In this document: in pieces, positions 48,236 through 60,516 of the stretch | Layout of the letters: every line of letters starts with the position of its first letter | Numbering within the stretch: the stretch's first letter is position 1 | DNA from: Emydura subglobosa | Taxonomy: Eukaryota; Chordata; Testudines; Chelidae | DNA length: 64,000 nt | Direction: 5' to 3' | Assembly: GCA_007922225.1 (NCBI GenBank) | Contig: ML679989.1 | Span: forward strand, 17,363,974 to 17,427,973 | Notes under the pieces: model-generated | What the model saw: the letters and a program-made list of their open reading frames with translations, nothing else | What the model was told of the DNA's origin: nothing | Databases searched by the model: none | Program-made: the position numbers and the translations under genes

Positions 48236-50695
48236 CTCAAATGAAAAGTACTGAGAGGCAACCAGCAGCTGTTGAAATATTGCTGGGAAACACTGTAGTT
48301 TGTTTTTTTTAACTAGTCATAAGCAACACCCCCGCCACACCCTGCACACAACTCTAATTTTATAGTCAGCAGTCATGCTCAGAACGATGCAGAACTGTAA
48401 AGGTAAAGGTGCAGCTGCCATGGAGACAAAGACACGCACAACGAGGGGAAAAAAAACAGCTTAAGAAAATCATGGAGATATGTATCACCGCACTTGGGGG
48501 GGAAAAAAGCTTCTGAATGCACTATCACGGTGGTTTTCTGTTTCACCTAAAGTTCATGCATAGTATGTGGTAATGCCTTCAGATCTATTCTTATAACACA
48601 GAGATGCCAAGAACTCATTAAGAAGGCACCCACTGGAAAAATACACAGGCTAGATGGCTAAGCCTGTAGGAGAGTTGAAATGGGCCTTTCCCAAAGATAT
48701 GCAGAATTGACATGACTGTTTTTTTAACAAGGAATCTCTTGCTGTTCATTAAGACGAGAAGTTGCATGGACAGGACTAGCAGGTTTCCCTGTCTACCAGG
48801 ATGTCTGACAATGTCCTCACCTTTGGGGTTTGGGGAGAGAAAGAGCAAAATGCCATGTCTGGTGATCCATTTCAAGGACCACAGTAGTTAGTGATGGAAA
48901 AGATCTATTGTATCCTCCAAACCATTCCCTCTGCATGAGTGGAGCATTGTCCCTTAGCACAGGAAGCGTCAGACTGTAAACTGCTGCTATGATCAGTGTG
49001 AGCCATGAGACCAAGAGGAAGTACTCCTGGGCACCCAGCAATAGTATACTCCTCCCACTGACTTCAGCTGGAGTTTTCAGTGTGCCAAGCATGCAGAGTG
49101 GGTCCCTCTAAATTTGGATGGCAGGGGAGCTAATAATAATGAGAAGCCTTGGTTGACTACAGGATCAACAATAGCATTCGAAATATCGCATACGTGTAGG
49201 ACCCGACTGGCTTTGTAGACTAATGCCACTTCATTGTGTGCTAGCCCCACTACATTTTTTATTCCTTCCTATGCTGATGAAAGAAACATACTTAGGATGG
49301 AAGTTTATTTCTTTACAGGGTATGCACCTGTCATCCCAGAATAATGAGCAATGCTGCAGATCGGGGAACCCAGTCTGGCCTCCCTCAGGATGAAGAGTGT
49401 GCAGCTGTATTATAAATCCTGCAATATTCAGATTTTTAAATAACACCTGCAAAGCTTCAGAGCTTTGGGGATGTTTGTGAGTGGGAACAGGGAAAGCAAA
49501 TGTGTGGAGATATATATATTGCAACTGCATCTACATAGACAGTCAAGTCAAGTGTGTTAGTTTAAGTGTCTTAAGCATTCAACAGCTGAGGGAACAGCAT
49601 TGGACAAGTCCAGGAGGGAACCAGGCACCGCTTGTTGATGGGTGCACCTAAATGTGCGGCCTAAATCTTCTAACCGGCCACAGGGTCAAAAAGGAGAATC
49701 ACGATCATTCCACTTCTGAAGCGATTGATTTCTACCCAAAGATGGAATGAAAGGTCAAAACCAGGGGGATGGACTGTGGATCTGTAATGAGGTAGGCATT
49801 GGCTATGTTTGAAGCTTGTTCTTGCCCCTTAATATACTCCCTGGAACTGATATCAAGGTTCCTTAGGGGAACTCTCCTAGTGCCATGACTTGAGCTGAGA
49901 CAGTGGCTCAGTGGATTAAAGACATCTTTAAACAGGGATAGATGTGGTATGTCTTGCACCCTATGGAGCAAATTCTGCAAGATGACTTGTTGCCTGTTGT
50001 CCGGAGAGGAGATATTGGCAGCCAAGCAAGGTTGGTCAGTCTCATGGCACCTGTTATTCTATTCATGATTTCATGCAGCTGACAGTCTACTAGTCCTGGG
50101 TGAAGAGCCGAGTCACACCGTGCAGCAATACCCTGCTACAGAATAGCAGAAAGCAAGCCTAGAATTCCTTAGTCCCCCCGCACTGGCTCCCCAGATAGAA
50201 CCAGCTTTACATGAGTGGATCAGAGATCAGAGTCAAGCTCAGAGAGTGCTGGTACCACTATATAGGCCTATATAGAAAACAGACAGAGTAGGAGAGTGGC
50301 AGCAACATTAAGTCGACACAACAGGACAGGAGTATCACAGTGGGGTGGTGTTTCTCCACTGGACTAGTAATGGGACCCAGTTAGCCAAAGCAGGTGCAAC
50401 AGTGAAGCACCATGAAAAACTTGGAAGAGAGAGGTACCTGTAAAACACTGGGCCTTTCAAAAGACTATTGAAGGTTGAAAGGGACACAAGCTAGGGTCCT
50501 GAGAAAGTCAATGGTGCCCCGCCCATGTTGACTACTACCATCCACCTTCTCCACTTTATGTTTTGCACATGGCAAAATGTACGATCCATTTTGGTTAAAA
50601 CAAGTCTCTGGTCTTCCAGGATCTTTGCTGTGAAATTCATAAACTTTGACATTTCACCGTGGCATGATCCTCTCTTAATGGGCATACCTTCCAAC
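48236..50695. other. EHMT1 intron 1, no recognised element
   Basis: Short overlapping open frames on both strands show no domain. One may note 49560-50025 as non-AT-rich unique sequence, but I cannot assign it. Confidence 0.35.
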
Positions 50696-51500
50696 TGTAA
50701 CCCCTGGGGGTTTAGAGAGCATGACACCTTTAAAACCTCATCCCGAGGAAGTGCTGGTTGTTGCAGGGGGAGAGGCATCGAGCGGGGGAGAGGATAGGGC
50801 AGTGTGTGTGTCTGTAGCTCCAAACAAGAGGACCTACAGCGAGCAGGCCTCATGTACCAAAGCAACCAAGAACCAGCCTGAAACCCGGGAGGGACAGAGC
50901 AGCCAGTAAGGATAGGAGCTAGGAGCAGCACCGTGCCAGGAAGGAATCATATGAGAAGGACAAACTGGAGCTGGAGCCAGTATCACCATCACCCACAACT
51001 GCCTGGGGCCAACAGCAGTGGAGCCTGTGACTTTGCTTTGGGAATAAGGAAGGAGGTTGTAGCTAGTTGAGTGGGGAGGCGGTTACTCTGTGTGGGTTTG
51101 CAGACAGCAGCAGAAGAAGGCATCTGAAGGGCTTGTTGGGGAAAGTTTACTGGTGTGGAAGACGATCAGGAGCACCCAAGACTCGCTGCTGGACTGGAAC
51201 TCCAGCCAGGATTCCTAATCTCGGAGTCTAGATGTATTGCTCAGCATCTGGACCTCATGTTGGGTGTAACCCTGTTTTACTGCTCTCCCTATCTTTTTCC
51301 CGTTTTTCTCCATTCATCCTTCTATAAATAAATATTTCCCTTTCCTATATTCATTGTATCATTCCGGGGTGCATATGTGTTTACTCCACGGGGTTTGGAA
51401 CAGCTGCCCTTGGGGTAGAAGGACATTTCCCTGCTGCATTCCTCTGCGTGCCTCTTTTTGGCCAAAGCTACCCTGCAGAGTGGACCCCATGTTGGTTACA
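50696..51500 (+). mobile_element. Solo LTR of an endogenous retrovirus
   Basis: About 805 bp bounded by TGTAACC and GGTTACA, a perfect 7-bp inverted terminus of the TG...CA type. A TATAAA/AATAAA cluster sits at 51323-51332, about 170 bp before the right end, as expected for an LTR promoter or polyadenylation region in this orientation. The flanking bases CAAC (left) and CAAA (right) could be a worn 4-bp target duplication. No gag, pol or env sequence and no second LTR is present in the window, so the internal part was lost by recombination. The family is unnamed here. Confidence 0.8.
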
Positions 51501-51614
51501 CAAAAGTATTTTTGACAATAACACACCACATACAGATCATATCTTTAAAGCAAAACTCTGCATGGCTTATAGATTCAGCCTTCAACTTATGTATCAGGAA
51601 CATTTAAAATATAC
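51501..51614. other. Short unassigned intronic stretch
   Basis: Sequence between the solo LTR and the next palindromic repeat. Nothing recognised. Confidence 0.35.
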
Positions 51615-51800
51615 GGCCTGTGAGTCAGATCCTCAGCTGATATAAATCAGGGTAGCTCCGTTGACCTCAATGGAACTATGTTGGTTTACATTAGCAGGGA
51701 AACTGGCCCTGTGTTTAACTAAGGGACTAATCCTGAAACACTGAAGTCAATGGGAGCTTTCCTGTTGAATTCAATAGGAGCAGGAGCAGACCATGCAATT
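51615..51800. repeat. Palindromic 'TTGAAGTCAATGG' family, two adjoining copies
   Basis: GTGAGTCAGATCCTCAGCTG, ATAAATCAGGGTAGCTCCGT and TGACCTCAATGGAACTATG, closed by ACTGGCCCTG, form one copy. CACTGAAGTCAATGGGAGCT and GAATTCAATAGGAGCAGGAG form a second, simpler one. Confidence 0.65.
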
Positions 51801-54165
51801 GTAAGTTCCGCAGGGCTGGGACGAGGTCTTCCTCAAAGTTTGTTAAGTGTCAAGCACATCAACAGCGCTCAACAAATCACCATCATCTTAAGCACCAAAA
51901 GAATAAACAGAATCGGACAGCTTTATGCTGCAACATATCCCTTGAGGACTTCAGAAGGGGAAGGAGAGAGTTCTGTCGTAACATGCTATGCAGACCAATT
52001 TTAAATCACTCTTCGGCAAAATAGAAAGCCACTAGGAGCCTTGTTAATTAACTGTCTCGCTCGTTTTATGTCTTTAAATGTAAATAAAAGACCACCCCAA
52101 GATCTATCCTGAATGAAGAGGGTGGACATTTGTTCTCCCATACATGGTGACAGTGCCAAATTTTGGATGGAAGTGCAAGGGATTCTCACCTGTGCTGTTG
52201 GGCTGATGGAAATGCTCCTGGGCCCTGGAGTCTTTGTGCCCAGTGGATCCCTTATGGGATTATTGCAGCAGCCTCGTAAAACAATTACTACAAGTTGGAC
52301 TAAGTGCGATGGAAAGATCATGGAAGTGAATTAACTCCGACCCTGCTCCTTACTATGAAGGATTACTTCCAGCACTTTGGGACAGCCTCGCAATAAGGGG
52401 AGGTGGAAACACACAACAGATACGAGGGATTTATTGCCATTTGGTTTCTTGGTACCCTTCTGTGTTACATTGTGTTGGAGCTACCAAGGCTCTGTCCTTG
52501 CTGCCTTCTGATCAACCGGCGAGGTGAGGAGGGAAGTTTCAGACCAGCCTCAGCCCTGGTGTAAGTGAATATCTCCAATGAATTCAGTGATGATGCACCC
52601 GCTTATACCAGGTCTGAATTCAGCCCCTTGTGTGTAATGCTGATGGGGAAAGTGAATGGCTTTGGACAAACGACCCCTGTTCATTACCTTCTTCTCTCCT
52701 ATCCTCATACCAGTCGTGCCTTGGATCTGACAGTATTCACAATTTTAAATTTTCTATAAATGTAAAGCTCAGCACAGTCCGAAATGGGCAGAAACCACCA
52801 ATGTGTATTAGGATTAACATTTTGACTGGAATATAAACTAAGGCAAGTGCAATGATACAGGCCCGAGTGCTTAGCATTGGTGGTGGGCAGGAAGCTGATC
52901 ATATCAGGCACAAGAAGCCTTGTTTGCCATTTAGTAGCAATGCTGTTTGTTCAGCCCATGCATCATTCTGTCCTGTGCTGAACTTAATCTCGTGGCAAAG
53001 GCAGGAGGAAATTGGGATGTGGCCGTTTGGGTTAGGAATTAATCTAAATGGCAAAATGGAGGGGCTGAGTCTCTTCTCAGTTGCACCTGTCTGAATCTGG
53101 AGTCACTCCATAGATGTCAATGGAGATACACTGGTGTAAATTCCAGAGTAAAAGCATTCCTAAACAAGGAGAACAAAATTTAGCAGCAGGATCAATGACA
53201 ATATGACCCAAGATAAAGATGAAATTCTCCTATTCACCACACATGCACACACACGTATTTCTCTGCAATAGCTACTCTCATCACTAAATATGATGACAGT
53301 GCTTTTGATCTTTGCAAAGAAGCCATACAGGATTTTGCTGTAGTGAGGAGGTAATGCTCCCAGTGCAGATGAGCAATCACGTGATATTTAACAGATATTT
53401 AAGAGCCAGGTATGATACGCAGTAAATGTCTCATTGTCCAGTGACAGCTCACTGAAGTTGTTTAATGCAGCTGAACTGACTAGGAGGCAAACAAGTAAAC
53501 ATAATGAAAAACGACGACAATGCTCCACATTTAAAAAAAAAAAAAAGGTTTGTATTTAATGCTGTATAATTTTAGGGCTTCAATTCCAGCCAATCCATAT
53601 TGCCAACAAAATCCTCGATAAGACACACTATCTATCACAACAGGTTTGACCCCATTTTTAATACGTAGAGAGAGGACTTCATAATCCTACAGAACACTGA
53701 ACAAATGGTACTCTCTGTGGCAACTTGAAGCCTATCCTATTAAAATCCAAGCCCTCCCTTATAGCAGCTCAGTGATTTTAAACACTCAGCCATCTTTTCA
53801 GCCCAGGTTTTAAGCACTTTGCCTAGCAACTCTCTCTGAAGGGCAAATCACTCCTGAAATAGGCAGACAATTAATTTTCTTTTATTCTGAAAGAGAGGAT
53901 TATTGGAATAAATAAAATAATCAGCTTAGCCAAGAGCACAACTGACAACTTCGAAAACCAGCTGACTTTCTCATTTTTCCTTCCCATTCAAGGTATTCTT
54001 GGATGAAGCCTGCAAGGCAACTTCAGAATTTCTGGAGGTAAATAACTTGGCAGCGCTAACCCATGGCATGTCCTGTATGTAACCAGCCAGAGGAATACTT
54101 AAGAGATGGTTGTCCTTTCAGACATTATTCTTACCCATTTTTTAACTGCTAAGAACAATGCAGAA
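51801..54165. other. EHMT1 intron 1, two small palindrome copies, otherwise unassigned
   Basis: TATCTCCAATGAATTCAGTG and CTTATACCAGGTCTGAATTC (52570-52625), and GGAGTCACTCCATAGATGTC with ACACTGGTGTAAATTCCAGA (53099-53148), are copies of the TTGAAGTCAATGG family. The rest is not recognised. Confidence 0.5.
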
Positions 54166-54169
54166 ATTA

Positions 54170-54250
54170 AGAGCCAGGCTGCTCTCCTTTGCACTGGTAT
54201 AAATCTGGAGTAACTCTACTGAAGTGACTTCACTTCAATTGGATTTCTAT
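54170..54250. repeat. Palindromic 'TTACACTGGTATAAATC' family fragment
   Basis: GAGCCAGGCTGCTCTCCTTT, GCACTGGTATAAATCTGGAG and TAACTCTACTGAAGTGACTT form one arm and the centre of the family. Confidence 0.6.
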
Positions 54251-57200
54251 CCATTTAGAGAAGGTTGGAATCTGTACCTAAAATTAAGTGTAGGAGGAAG
54301 GTTCCTTGGACAAGATTTGGTGCTGAATGCAGAGTAGACGAGTGCTCCTCTCAGTTTAATTTGCTTGATCACTTAAAAACCAAAAACCACACAACTATTT
54401 GAGATAGTTGGTTCTCTGTTTTGTGATTAATCCAGTTACTGGGGTGTCTGAAAAACCCTATGGCCTTTAAACACACACGTGATCTATTAAATGCTTGGCA
54501 TTTAATTCCCAATCTCCAACAGTAGAGGAGGGAAAAGGGAAAGGAGATCATCATTTTCATACTATTAAGAGGGCAGAATTTGACTGACCAAGAAGACCTC
54601 AGCCTGATTTGGGAAGAGTTCTGCACACACTACTGAAAGATTCCAGGTTATAAACAGTCTGGATTGTACATGACAGAAAGTTTGGATACTTTATTTCAAG
54701 ATTACTAGGGGCCTGACAAGGAAACCAAAGACACAGAAATAAGGATTGATGAACCCAAAGATTCCTGAGAACACTTAGGTCTGCAGAAGCACTGAGAAAT
54801 CAAACTGATCATCTGGAAAATAAAATGAGGTTAAGACATATCCAGTTAGAGGTGGCTCCTCAAAGTGCAGAGCAGGGAAAGCAGACTTTTAGTTTGCAAT
54901 GGATTATGGAGGAGGTTAGGGACAGATAATTTCTAATGCTCATAATGTGTCATTATGAGATGTATTCCCAGGCAAGCCAATTAAGTAATGTGTGTAGTTC
55001 TTGGGGAAAAAGCTGCTCTTGCATTAAGAGACTTGCACATTCAAGTTGGTAGATAAATCTGAGTCTGGTTTCAGGATTCCAGTATTGTCCTCCTTTGGTA
55101 TCATGATCCATAACACCAGAGTGAAATATAGGGCCCTGGGCTTACCCTTCTGCTTTCTCCAGAGAGTTCACTGTAAATTCCAGATGTCCGCCCCTTCCCG
55201 TCTCTGTAAAGTTGATGCAGAGTTTCTGGAGAAGAAGGCAGGCTGGAAAGAACCATTACACATAGCTGGATCTGTATCTTTTCTAAGGAGAGCTTCAGTT
55301 TCTTTTGTTTTCCTTTCTAACAGCAAATTACTGACAGCAATTTCGTCAGGGAGTAAAAGATGCTCTAAGAATGATCTGTTGTGTACTTCCTCCTCTTCAC
55401 AAGCCACTATGTCACTTCCTCTCTTCAAATACTACCTTAAAAACCTGCCTGTTCCTGACTCTACACCCCCATCCACCTGTCCCTTCCCCAGCTTTTTCAT
55501 TCTCCCCTTCTTGTAACTAGCATCCTCACAAATTTACCATTTACACTGCAGATCTTTCCCTTCACTATTTCATGTATTGTTCTTCCCCTGCAAGTTACCG
55601 TACGCATCTCTATACTGCTCTCTCTCTCTCTCTCTCTCTCTCCTTTCACTGTGCATCATTTTTCAAAGATACTTTATGGGCAATAACATTTTGTTCCCCT
55701 GTAGCACCTTTCATCCAAGAACACCAATGTACTTTACACCGTGTCCTCCTGGTGATGGCATAGTTATTAACCTGGTTTTGCAGATGTGTAAAAGACCTCT
55801 GTTCCTAAACTGCTTCCCCCTTTCTCTTTATATACCTGCCTTGATAAGCCCAGATGAAAATCCTCTTTCCAGCCAGTGTAACCCACACCCTGCTCTATCC
55901 CCTCCTTGGGGCACGACACCAGCAGGCTGAGCTGTTTTCCTGCGGCAGAGCTCCCATGGTGGCTTATGATACAATCCAATTTCCTTGCCCCTGCACCACA
56001 GCTCCCCGCAGAACACACCATAGAGTTCGGGTACTCAAAGGGAAGGTGAGGACCTGACTCAGGCAGAAGGACAGCGATCCTGGATGAGTAGCACAAGCGA
56101 AAGAGTAGGTCGGACTCTGATCCCTTCCCCCAGTGGTGGAGGGTGTGGCAGTTAGCAATGCTGTCACAGCAGAGGAAGTACAGCAGTTAGGAGCCCTTTG
56201 AGGGTTCTGAAAAGCCGAAATGCAATCTTTGAAATGGATCCCCAAATGGCCAGCAAGCCAGGACAAGTGTTAGAGGAAAGGGGTGATACAATTCCACTCC
56301 TAGTGCAAGTACAACAAGGCACAAGTGGAGACAAACTGCATGCTTTAACCTAGTCACTTTGTGCATGCAGAGTTTCCCAGCAAAAAGAGGATTCAGCACA
56401 ATGGGTAATTACAATGCTTAAGCCATAATGTCTGGCTTTAAGGTCATTGCCAATTGGATAATGACTGGCTGAAGGAGTTAAGATACTGAAGCAAAGGCAA
56501 TGGGCCTCTAATGGTCATTATTTGGCTAGTAATGACTGAGGAATGTGTGCCATATGTCCTCTTTGCTGTGTCTCTTTTGTCTTTGGATGGCTGCTAGAGC
56601 CCTATAACATTTCTGAGAACTGGTCTCATGTGTCTGAAAGGCGGGGCAGTTCCACCTTCTTTTATTTCTTATGAACTGCTTTTAACAAATTCAGTGGCTG
56701 ATGCTCTGCCAAAGAAGTAGGCATTTACTAGTCAGTAAGGCCCTGTTTGGCTTTCAGTTCCTCCACTGAATTAAGTAAAGCTGCACTAGTGGAACAAATA
56801 GCAGAAACTGGCCCTAATGCTGGGATTTGCAAAGAAGCCTAAGAGAGTGAGGAAGCCAATCCCACTGAAAAGCCAATGGGATTTGAGCACCTCACTTTCT
56901 TAGGTGGGATTTTCAATGGAATCTAGCAGTCTAGTAAATGACTGCAAGGCCTTCCCTGCACTGCCGTTTTCTTCCAATTTCCCAGCACTGCACCAGCAAT
57001 GCTCAGCTCCACCGACAACGGGAGCATTAGTATAGACAAGTTGCTTGTGATTAAATCACTATGTTGTCCAACCTTGCTCAGATGGGGTTCAAACAACCTG
57101 GCGGCCAAACTGCCTCTGGCAGTCAGTCTATCCCAACACTCCCAGCAGCAGAGCTATACTCGGGGAAGCCTGGCCTCTGGCTCAACCAGTTTAGCACTTG

Positions 57201-57410
57201 TTAAAATTTACACAGCCTTGTCTGCACTAAATTTTCTGAGTGCGTTAGTTAGGACGTTAGCTAACACTTCTAAGTGTACACCTTTGAAACTTGGTCCAGG
57301 CTAAAGCTAGGTCAGACAGAGATATGACTAATTTCCTTCAAACAAACCAGTGGGAGGCCTGGCCCGTCATGCAGAAGCTGCCCATCCCCCTACCTGGAAA
57401 GAAAGGTGTC
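54251..57410. other. EHMT1 intron 1, unassigned, with a (TC)n tract
   Basis: A 156-codon frame at 55046-55516 (+) has no domain. ACCTTTCATCCAAGAACACC at about 55705-55725 may be a MIR relic. GCAAAGAAGCCTAAGAGAGT through ACTTTCTTAGGTGGG (56827-56905) looks like an old palindromic repeat. Confidence 0.4.
55617..55642. repeat. (TC)n microsatellite
   Basis: Thirteen uninterrupted CT/TC units. Confidence 0.95.
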
Positions 57411-57413
57411 CTA

Positions 57414-57671
57414 GGGTACGTCTTCACTGAGGGCGGCGAATTTGCCACTGTCAGATCCATCTATCTGGATCGATTGAGTGGGCAGTGAAGACCCGCTCAA
57501 TCAATCCAGAAGTTGACACATTAAAAACACCCCCTCAAGTGGCGCAGCGCAGTGAAGACGCCGCGTAGAAGAGGAGTTACGAAGTTGACAGGAGTTACGC
57601 AAGTACTCTGCATAACTTGCATAACTCCCGTCGACTGCCACCAAATTTGAAGGTAAGTGTAGACCAGGCCC
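57414..57671. mobile_element. MITE related to the GTCTACACT-ended group
   Basis: The left end GGGTACGTCTTCACTGAGGG pairs with the right end GGTAAGTGTAGACCAGGCCC. Inside them, GGCGAATTTGCCACTG opposes CGACTGCCACCAAATTTGAA. Two internal stretches (ATCTGGATCGATTGAGTGGG with CCGCTCAATCAATCCAGA, and AGTTACGAAGTTGACAGGAG with ACTCCCGTCGACTGCC) are self-complementary. No coding capacity. Confidence 0.75.
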
Positions 57672-60516
57672 GACACAGGTTCGTCAACAGGAAGGGGAAG
57701 TAGCTTGAGGGATCTAGCAGGAGGAAGTCCAACCAAGCCTTGACCAGGATGAAGCTGAACGTTTGGTGACACCAAAGACCTGGACTTCTTGCTAAATAAG
57801 CTGAAACTGTTTATATTCCTCTTTTTAGTCTGAACCGAACCGAACCGAACAAAGCGTCAGTCCTACCCCAGTGTAAACTGACCAGAGCAAAGCGGTTCTG
57901 AGCCAAAAGGCGTGTGCATTAAAGTGCTGTATTTCTCCTTGTGCTGAGTCTTCTCTTTAGTTTCTGGTGCCAGACATTACAGCCCTAGGCCACCTTCCAA
58001 CAGGACAAGTGAGAGGAGACAAGGTCAGACGCTGGAAGAGATTTTGAGGTGACCATTTGGAATGGTTTTAGTGACTAGGTTAATTCTTGCCCATCCCCTG
58101 GATGAGGTGGAGATGAAAGAGGAGGGCGAGGAGCACTGATCCAGCCTCTATAGTCATTTTCTACTAAAAAAAGAAGGAAACGAGAACTATCTGTACTTTG
58201 GGAGAGACATAGTGATATCACAGTGATATCCTATATCAGCTGGAGACTCCTTCACTGTATGCCCACAACCATGGTGTTATGAGACCTTTGGATTCTATAC
58301 TTGCAAAACACTCCAGCACTTACACATGGTGGGTTAATTAATGTGAGTTGATTGCAATGCCCACACATCAACAAAACCATCAGATTTTAAGTCCTATTTT
58401 AGTTTTCTTGTTTCAATTTTTTCTTGTATTTTACCTTAAAAAATTGAAAACACAGCCCCCTTTGCTTCAGCCAACTGTACTTTCTCATCATGAAAATCCT
58501 TCTAGTGCCTGCAGATCTTTCATTGGCATCAGACAAAAGATAAAAACCCCTTGTTAGGAAATACACACACATTGAGAAACTATGCAGCACTGCTGGATCC
58601 CAGCAGAACTATAGCTCTTCCAAGATGACAAACAAGGCTTTGTTCCTTCACATTTGAAAACATATTCTGAAAACACTGCTCCTCCCCATATATATAAAAA
58701 ACCCTTTCCTCACATCCAACAAAAAGAAGACATAATTAACCCAACCTCGGAGAGACTACAATGGTATTTAAAACAGTAAAACACAATCCATTTGCATTTA
58801 GTAGCTAATTATTCCCCCTACGCACACACCCATCAGTATTCCCTAAAAATGTCCACAGAACATTGGCAATCTGTGCTAGCCAAAGCTTTTGGAAAGAAGT
58901 GAACAAAGATGGTTCTGAGTGAAAAATAAACCTAAGAAACTCAACAACAGTCTGGCAAAATCTTCCTAAAAACACAGTGTATACAGCTCAGCAAAGTCTG
59001 CTGTAGAAATGCCCTTTTGAACTCATTTGACTGCATTAACAGTCACCTTCATATTGTATGTAAGCTGACAGCTATTGCAGGAAGAATCTAGTGGAAGTCA
59101 TCTATATTTGCATACCTGTTAAAACACTATCCCCTTCTTCACACCACGACCCAGGACATAAGTAGCCATTTTCCAATACGCAGCATCGCAAACACATACA
59201 TACTGCTGCTGCTGTTGGAAATTCATGAACAACAGGCAATGCCAGGACTAAATTATAGCCATCCAACACAGCTTCTCCATGACATAGACAGTACAAAAAG
59301 GACTGTTGCCTACTGTTCACTCTCTCATCATATTGCAAGACACTTTAGCTTCCTCAGAACAAGGAGGAGTGCACCCTTCCCCCCCCCTTTTTGCTCCAGT
59401 AATACAGTCCTGGAACTAACAAGCTAGGAAGCAATCCATAAGAACTCTTGCTACTGAAGACAGGTGAATTACTAGCGCTACCGATGTAATAGTCGATGCC
59501 ATCCCACTCCAAAAGAAACTCCCCTACATGCTTCATTGACAATCAGTTCACCTTGATTCCATCATCCCCCACAAGGATTAGTTAGAAGTTTTCTATGGCA
59601 AACACCCAAGTTGTGGGTTACTCAGCTCTGCCCTTCCCAGCTCTCACAGAGTGCTGAATCAGCCTAAGACAGAAACTAAACTGGGCTGGACTTCAACGGA
59701 GTTACAGCAGCGACCAGTCTGGCCCTTCATCTGCAGTGTCTTAAGCTTCTTGTTGCTGATGTTGTTAATTAAAGCATCAAGGATGGTAAATAATGTTTTC
59801 CTCCATCCACGCTTTCAGGGCAAGAGTTGATATCATGCCGTCCTTTGACTAATAACTGACAAGAGGATTTCACTCTTCCAGGCTGCACCCACAAAAGAGC
59901 AACTGAAGAACAAAATGGCCCAGTTTCACCTTGACACAGTCCTTGTGCACACAAAACCTACCTCGCCACCAACACAGGCTCCCCTCGGCATTCAAAAGTG
60001 ATCATTCTTTAGACCAAAGGTAAGATATCTCACCGACATAACAAGTTTGCCATTCTTTATGCATTTTTTTAAAAACGGAATAAAAAGATTATTATTCTGC
60101 AAGCAATCAAAGCTAATCCCTTTACAAATTTACTTTCAACGGAAGAATGATATTTAAGGAGAAAAAAAAAATCACACTGGGTTATGATCACAAGTGAAAA
60201 GTACTGAGCGTTATCAGCTCCTGCCTGCCAACAGAGCACAATGAGCAGCAGGCCTCAACTGGTGTATTCGTTTAGTTCAGCGTGAAGGCAGAATGGGGCT
60301 CTACCTACTTCTAGAAAGTAAACCAGCTTCTCAGATGGCCTTGCACTGAAATAGGATTACATTGGCCTGGAAAACAAAATAAACCCGCAACATGAAGGTC
60401 ACCCATAAAATCATAACAAAGATTCTTCTTTCCCACTTCACTGTAGAGAAAACCTTTATCAACCCCTCCATGCTAAAGTAGAAATACAAAAATATATGTA
60501 CATTAGTCCCATGTAC
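57672..60516. other. EHMT1 intron 1, no recognised element
   Basis: A tandem ACCGAA pentamer-like run (GAACCGAACCGAACCGAAC) lies at about 57832-57850. Nothing else stood out. Confidence 0.4.

Noticed and set aside
48361..48440. Possible seventh GCATGC-box copy (AGTCATGCTCAGAAC ... GCAGCTGCCATGG)
   Set aside because: Lacks the GCATGC palindrome, the TAGAGGGAG block and a donor-like end. Too weak to include.
55046..55516. 156-codon open frame, and an L2-like reading of PLFKYYLKNL near its end
   Set aside because: The L2 resemblance is limited to one short motif without neighbouring motifs. Not enough to call an element.
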